NCBI GenBank assembly: GCA_031422195.1
Contig: JANOPZ010000015.1
Coordinates: 1 to 16,345 of the forward strand
Direction of reading: 5' to 3'
Source of the DNA: JALOTE01 sp031422195
GTDB taxonomy: Bacteria > Pseudomonadota > Alphaproteobacteria > Rhizobiales > Rhizobiaceae
Length of the DNA: 16,345 nt
Positions 13,758-16,345 of this stretch are shown here, piece after piece. Made by a program: the position numbers and the translations under genes. The notes beneath the pieces were generated by a model. The model did not search any database, was not told where the DNA came from, and was given only the letters and a program-made list of their open reading frames with translations. How positions within the stretch are numbered: position 1 is the first letter of the stretch; each line of letters starts with the position of its first letter.

Positions 13758-14642
13758 ATGAATTTGCGTGGTTCGATGACTGCACTCGTGACGCCGTTTA
13801 CGTCAGACGGTGCCGTTGACGCAAAGGCATTTACTGATTTCGTCAATTGGCAAATTGCCGAAGGCACGCAAGCGCTCGTTCCCGTTGGCACCACAGGCGA
13901 AAGCCCGACACTGAGCCATGATGAACATAAACATGTTGTTGAGCTGTGTATTGCAGCGGCAGGCGGAAACGTACCCGTTATTGCCGGAGCGGGTTCCAAC
14001 AATACTTTGGAAGCGGTTGAACTGGCGCAGCATGCTGAAAAAGCCGGTGCAGACGCGGTTCTTGTCGTAACGCCCTATTACAACAAACCAAATCAGCGCG
14101 GGCTTTATGCCCATTTTGCTTCGGTCGCAAAATCCGTTTCTTTGCCAATCATTGTTTACAATATTCCGGGCCGTTCAGTCATCGATATGACACCCGAAAC
14201 AATGGGCCGCCTGGCACATGACTTCAAAAACATTGCTGGCGTTAAAGACGCAACAGGCAGGGTTGAACGTGTATCTGAGCAACGCGCGACTTGCGGCCAC
14301 GACTTTATTCAGCTTTCGGGCGAAGATGCATCAGCACTTGGCTTTAACGCTCATGGCGGGGTAGGCTGTATTTCGGTTACATCTAACATTGCGCCGCGCC
14401 ATTGCGCTGCTTTTCAAGCCGCAACGTTGTCGGGACAATGGGCGCTGGCATTGAAACTTCAAGATGAGTTGCTTGCTTTGCACAAAGCCGTATTTATTGA
14501 AGCTGGTGTTGCTGGCGCAAAATATGCGTTGGCACGCATGGGCAAAATGGAAAATGTGCTGCGTTCACCGATGATGCCTTTGGCAGAAGAGGCCGAACTT
14601 GCGATTGACAACGCCATTGAAGACTTAGGCTTGTTACGCTGA
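13758..14642 (+). CDS. dapA: 4-hydroxy-tetrahydrodipicolinate synthase
   Basis: The 294-residue length matches the family. The enzyme condenses pyruvate with aspartate semialdehyde, the first committed step to diaminopimelate and lysine, in the cytoplasm. Seen in the sequence: VPVGTTGES (41-49) with the Thr45-Thr46 pair, TPYYNKP with the paired tyrosines, YNIPGRS with Tyr134 and Arg139, and GVKDATG with the Schiff-base lysine Lys163. These are equivalent to Tyr133, Arg138 and Lys161 of the E. coli enzyme. A TTG at 13746 is in frame, but the ATG at 13758 is preceded by GGAG at the right distance and gives the usual N-terminus MNLRGSMTALVTPF. The stop codon overlaps the smpB start by one base (TGATG), so translation is probably coupled. 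Confidence 0.97.
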   Translation: MNLRGSMTALVTPFTSDGAVDAKAFTDFVNWQIAEGTQALVPVGTTGESPTLSHDEHKHVVELCIAAAGGNVPVIAGAGSNNTLEAVELAQHAEKAGADAVLVVTPYYNKPNQRGLYAHFASVAKSVSLPIIVYNIPGRSVIDMTPETMGRLAHDFKNIAGVKDATGRVERVSEQRATCGHDFIQLSGEDASALGFNAHGGVGCISVTSNIAPRHCAAFQAATLSGQWALALKLQDELLALHKAVFIEAGVAGAKYALARMGKMENVLRSPMMPLAEEAELAIDNAIEDLGLLR

Positions 14643-15127
14643 TGAGCACCGAAGCCGAAAAACAGCGTGGCGCACCCGGCGGGCCGCCCGTTGCAGATAA
14701 TCGCAAGGCGCGGTTTCACTATGAGATTATCAACACCCTCGAAGTTGGCCTCATGCTGCAAGGCACTGAGGTTAAAGCCTTGCGCACCGGCAAAGGCAAT
14801 ATTGCTGAAAGCTATGCGTCGGTTGAGGGTGGCGAGCTGTGGTTGATCAACTCTTATTTGCCTGAATATCTGGAAGCCAACCGGTTCAACCACGAACCAC
14901 GCCGCCGCCGCAAATTGCTTGTCAAGCAAAAGCAGCTGGTCAATTTGGCCAAAGCCATTGAGCGTGAAGGCATGACCCTTGTGCCGCTCAAAATCTATTT
15001 CAATGATAAGGGCTATGCAAAAATGGAACTCGCGGTCGGCAAGGGTAAAAAGCTGCATGACAAGCGCGAGACGGAAAAACAGCGCGATTGGGGCAGGGAA
15101 AAGCAGCGTTTGCTAAAGAATGGTTAG
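14642..15127 (+). CDS. smpB: SsrA-binding protein SmpB
   Basis: The 161-residue protein is of usual length. It carries the SmpB signatures NRKARFHYEI near residue 20, GTEVKALRTGKGNI, and LKIYFNDKGYAKMELAVGKG, followed by a Lys/Arg-rich C-terminal tail ending KQRLLKNG. SmpB binds tmRNA and delivers it to stalled ribosomes; the tail enters the empty mRNA channel. The ATG overlaps the dapA stop by one base. The 3' end overlaps the convergent uracil-DNA glycosylase gene by 15 bases, so no terminator fits between them and the two transcripts may interfere. No ssrA gene is visible in the window. Confidence 0.97.
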   Translation: MSTEAEKQRGAPGGPPVADNRKARFHYEIINTLEVGLMLQGTEVKALRTGKGNIAESYASVEGGELWLINSYLPEYLEANRFNHEPRRRRKLLVKQKQLVNLAKAIEREGMTLVPLKIYFNDKGYAKMELAVGKGKKLHDKRETEKQRDWGREKQRLLKNG

Positions 15128-15769
15128 ATTTTCGGCCAAGACTTCCCTGACGCTCACAAATACGTCATCAAACATTTGTTCTGTGAGCACGCCAGTATTG
15201 GTGTTATACCGTGAGCAATGGTAGCTCGAAATCACAATTAGACGGTCAATTTCTGTTTTGACATTGTGCTTAAAGGGATGGGCAGCAACGCGTGCGCCAA
15301 GTGCCTTCACAGTTGACTGGTGCGCAATGGCGCCCAAACTCAAAACCACTCTTAAAGCAGGATAAGCAGTAAAGGCTGGCGTTAAAAACCGGCGGCAAGT
15401 CTTAATTTCTTCCGGCGTCGGTTTGTTTTGCGGTGGTACGCAGCGTACCGCGTTGATAATTGCAGTTTTGCTAAGGGCTACGCCATCATCCGGCCGTGCT
15501 GCATAGATGCCATCGGCAAAACCGTGTTTCAATAGCATTTTGTAAAAAAGATCGCCGGCATAATCTCCAGTAAAGGGTCGCCCTGTCCGGTTTGCGCCAC
15601 GCAGGCCGGGGGCAAGCCCCACAATTAAAAGGCGCACGTCAGATTTTATTTGATCTTCAAAGATTGGAACCGGGCCATTAAACCAATCCGGTTCTTTGAC
15701 CCGCCATTCCCGCGTAAATTGGCTCAGCCTTGGACAAAACACACAATCGTAGTCAGGCTCCAACGTCAT
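15113..15769 (-). CDS. Uracil-DNA glycosylase, family 5 (UDGb) type
   Basis: This 218-residue protein has the family 5 motif GLAPGLRGANRTGRPFTGD (51-69) and the second motif SSYHCSRYNTNTGVLT (181-196) with His184. Four cysteines, Cys9, Cys12, Cys110 and Cys125, sit where iron-sulfur uracil-DNA glycosylases hold a 4Fe-4S cluster. The enzyme removes uracil, and in some members hypoxanthine or xanthine, from DNA to start base-excision repair. In the second motif a cysteine takes the place of the common proline (HPS becomes HCS). The gene lies 4 bases after the NYN-domain gene on the same strand, so they are probably co-transcribed, and it ends inside the 3' end of smpB. Family 4 is an alternative, but the NRTGR-FTGD motif favours family 5. 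Confidence 0.9.
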   Translation of the reverse strand: MTLEPDYDCVFCPRLSQFTREWRVKEPDWFNGPVPIFEDQIKSDVRLLIVGLAPGLRGANRTGRPFTGDYAGDLFYKMLLKHGFADGIYAARPDDGVALSKTAIINAVRCVPPQNKPTPEEIKTCRRFLTPAFTAYPALRVVLSLGAIAHQSTVKALGARVAAHPFKHNVKTEIDRLIVISSYHCSRYNTNTGVLTEQMFDDVFVSVREVLAENLTIL

Positions 15770-15773
15770 TTAC

Positions 15774-16345
15774 TCAGTCTTCATAGGGTTCGTTTTCGTC
15801 GGCACCAACACCAACCATCCGGTCAACAACCGAGCGTTCATTTAGCGGGCGGTCACTTAAAGCGCGGCCAATATCGTTTCTGAGCGTGGAAAGATCGATA
15901 AAATGGTCGGCTGCCCTGCGCAATTCATCTGAAATCATTGGTGGTTGGCTGGCGACTGTTGAAATGACGCTGACCTTACGGCCTTTGCGCTGAAGTGCAT
16001 CTACTAAGGATTTGAAGTCGCCGTCACCCGAGAACAAGACGAAATGATCAACCGTATCTGACAATTGAAGTGCATCAATCACCAACTCAATATCCATATT
16101 ACCTTTGATTTTGCGGCGGCCCATAGAGTCCGTAAATTCGCGCGCTGCTTTCGTTACAACCTTAAAACCGTTGTAATCGAGCCAGTCTATCAGCGGACGG
16201 ATCGATGAGTATTCCTGATCCTCAATAAGAGCGGTATAGTAATAGGCTCTTAACAAATATCCTTTTTTGCTGAAATGGCCAAGCATCTTGCGGTAATCAA
16301 TATCAAACCCAAGCGCTTTTGACGTTGCGTAAAGGTTTGCTCCAT
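15774..16345 (-). CDS. NYN-domain (LabA/DUF88, PIN-like) protein, 5' end off window
   Basis: The frame is open through the right edge. An internal ATG at 16286 is not the start, because the upstream in-frame codons read GANLYATSKALGFDIDYRK, the typical N-terminal motif of NYN proteins (normally preceded by I-D). About 190 residues are visible, and only a short N-terminal piece is missing. Other landmarks are KGNMDIELVIDALQ, with conserved acidic residues, and HFVLFSGDGDFKSLVDALQRKGRKV, shared with LabA/DUF88 proteins. NYN domains are PIN-like folds with acidic metal-binding residues and are predicted ribonucleases; the activity here is inferred. The gene precedes the uracil-DNA glycosylase by 4 bases. 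In rhizobial genomes I recall, rpoZ and relA lie beyond this gene. Confidence 0.88.
   Translation of the reverse strand, partial: GANLYATSKALGFDIDYRKMLGHFSKKGYLLRAYYYTALIEDQEYSSIRPLIDWLDYNGFKVVTKAAREFTDSMGRRKIKGNMDIELVIDALQLSDTVDHFVLFSGDGDFKSLVDALQRKGRKVSVISTVASQPPMISDELRRAADHFIDLSTLRNDIGRALSDRPLNERSVVDRMVGVGADENEPYED

Noticed and set aside
13574..14002. 142-codon open frame on the minus strand
   Set aside because: It is antisense to the 5' end of dapA and covers the dapA promoter region; it has no recognisable domain.
14459..15058. 199-codon open frame on the minus strand
   Set aside because: It is antisense to the end of dapA and most of smpB, both certain genes.

Overview
This window looks like chromosomal DNA of an alphaproteobacterium of the order Hyphomicrobiales (Rhizobiales) with moderate GC content (by eye, not counted). 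The strongest evidence is two tandem Porin_2-type outer-membrane porins of the Omp2b/RopA kind. The right-hand gene order also fits: lytic transglycosylase, dapA, smpB, uracil-DNA glycosylase, NYN-domain protein. I recall this order from rhizobial genomes, where rpoZ and relA often follow. I see no tRNA, rRNA, CRISPR array, transposase, attachment site or replication origin.

Layout. (1) 1-3379, minus strand: a membrane nucleotide-sugar 4,6-dehydratase of the FlaA1/WbpM/PglF type, cut by the left edge, with a TPR-sulfotransferase upstream of it. Both fit assembly or decoration of a surface polysaccharide. (2) 3380-6352, plus strand: a 512-bp regulatory gap, then two paralogous porins. Each is followed by a near-identical 3' tail and an intrinsic terminator, so the duplicated unit included the terminator. 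(3) 6353-10561, plus strand: an AT-rich gap, then a three-gene envelope cluster. It encodes a large membrane-anchored OmpA-domain protein with BON-like repeats and two inserted Ig-like modules, a 32-residue membrane protein, and a membrane-anchored protein with two helix-hairpin-helix modules. (4) 10607-13569, minus strand: a soluble lytic transglycosylase followed by an alpha/beta hydrolase. (5) 13758-15127, plus strand: dapA and smpB, coupled by a 1-base overlap and divergent from the transglycosylase. (6) 15113-16345, minus strand: an NYN-domain gene cut by the right edge, then a family 5 uracil-DNA glycosylase whose 3' end overlaps smpB.

How the genes fit together. Much of the window serves the envelope: polysaccharide synthesis, outer-membrane diffusion, peptidoglycan binding (OmpA domain), peptidoglycan turnover (transglycosylase) and peptidoglycan precursor supply (DapA makes the precursor of diaminopimelate). 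SmpB and the glycosylase are housekeeping functions for ribosome rescue and DNA repair. The least described part is the three-gene cluster at 6702-10561. It places a DNA-binding-type fold on a membrane anchor beside a peptidoglycan-binding protein. This is the best candidate for an uncharacterised system, but its function cannot be read from sequence alone.
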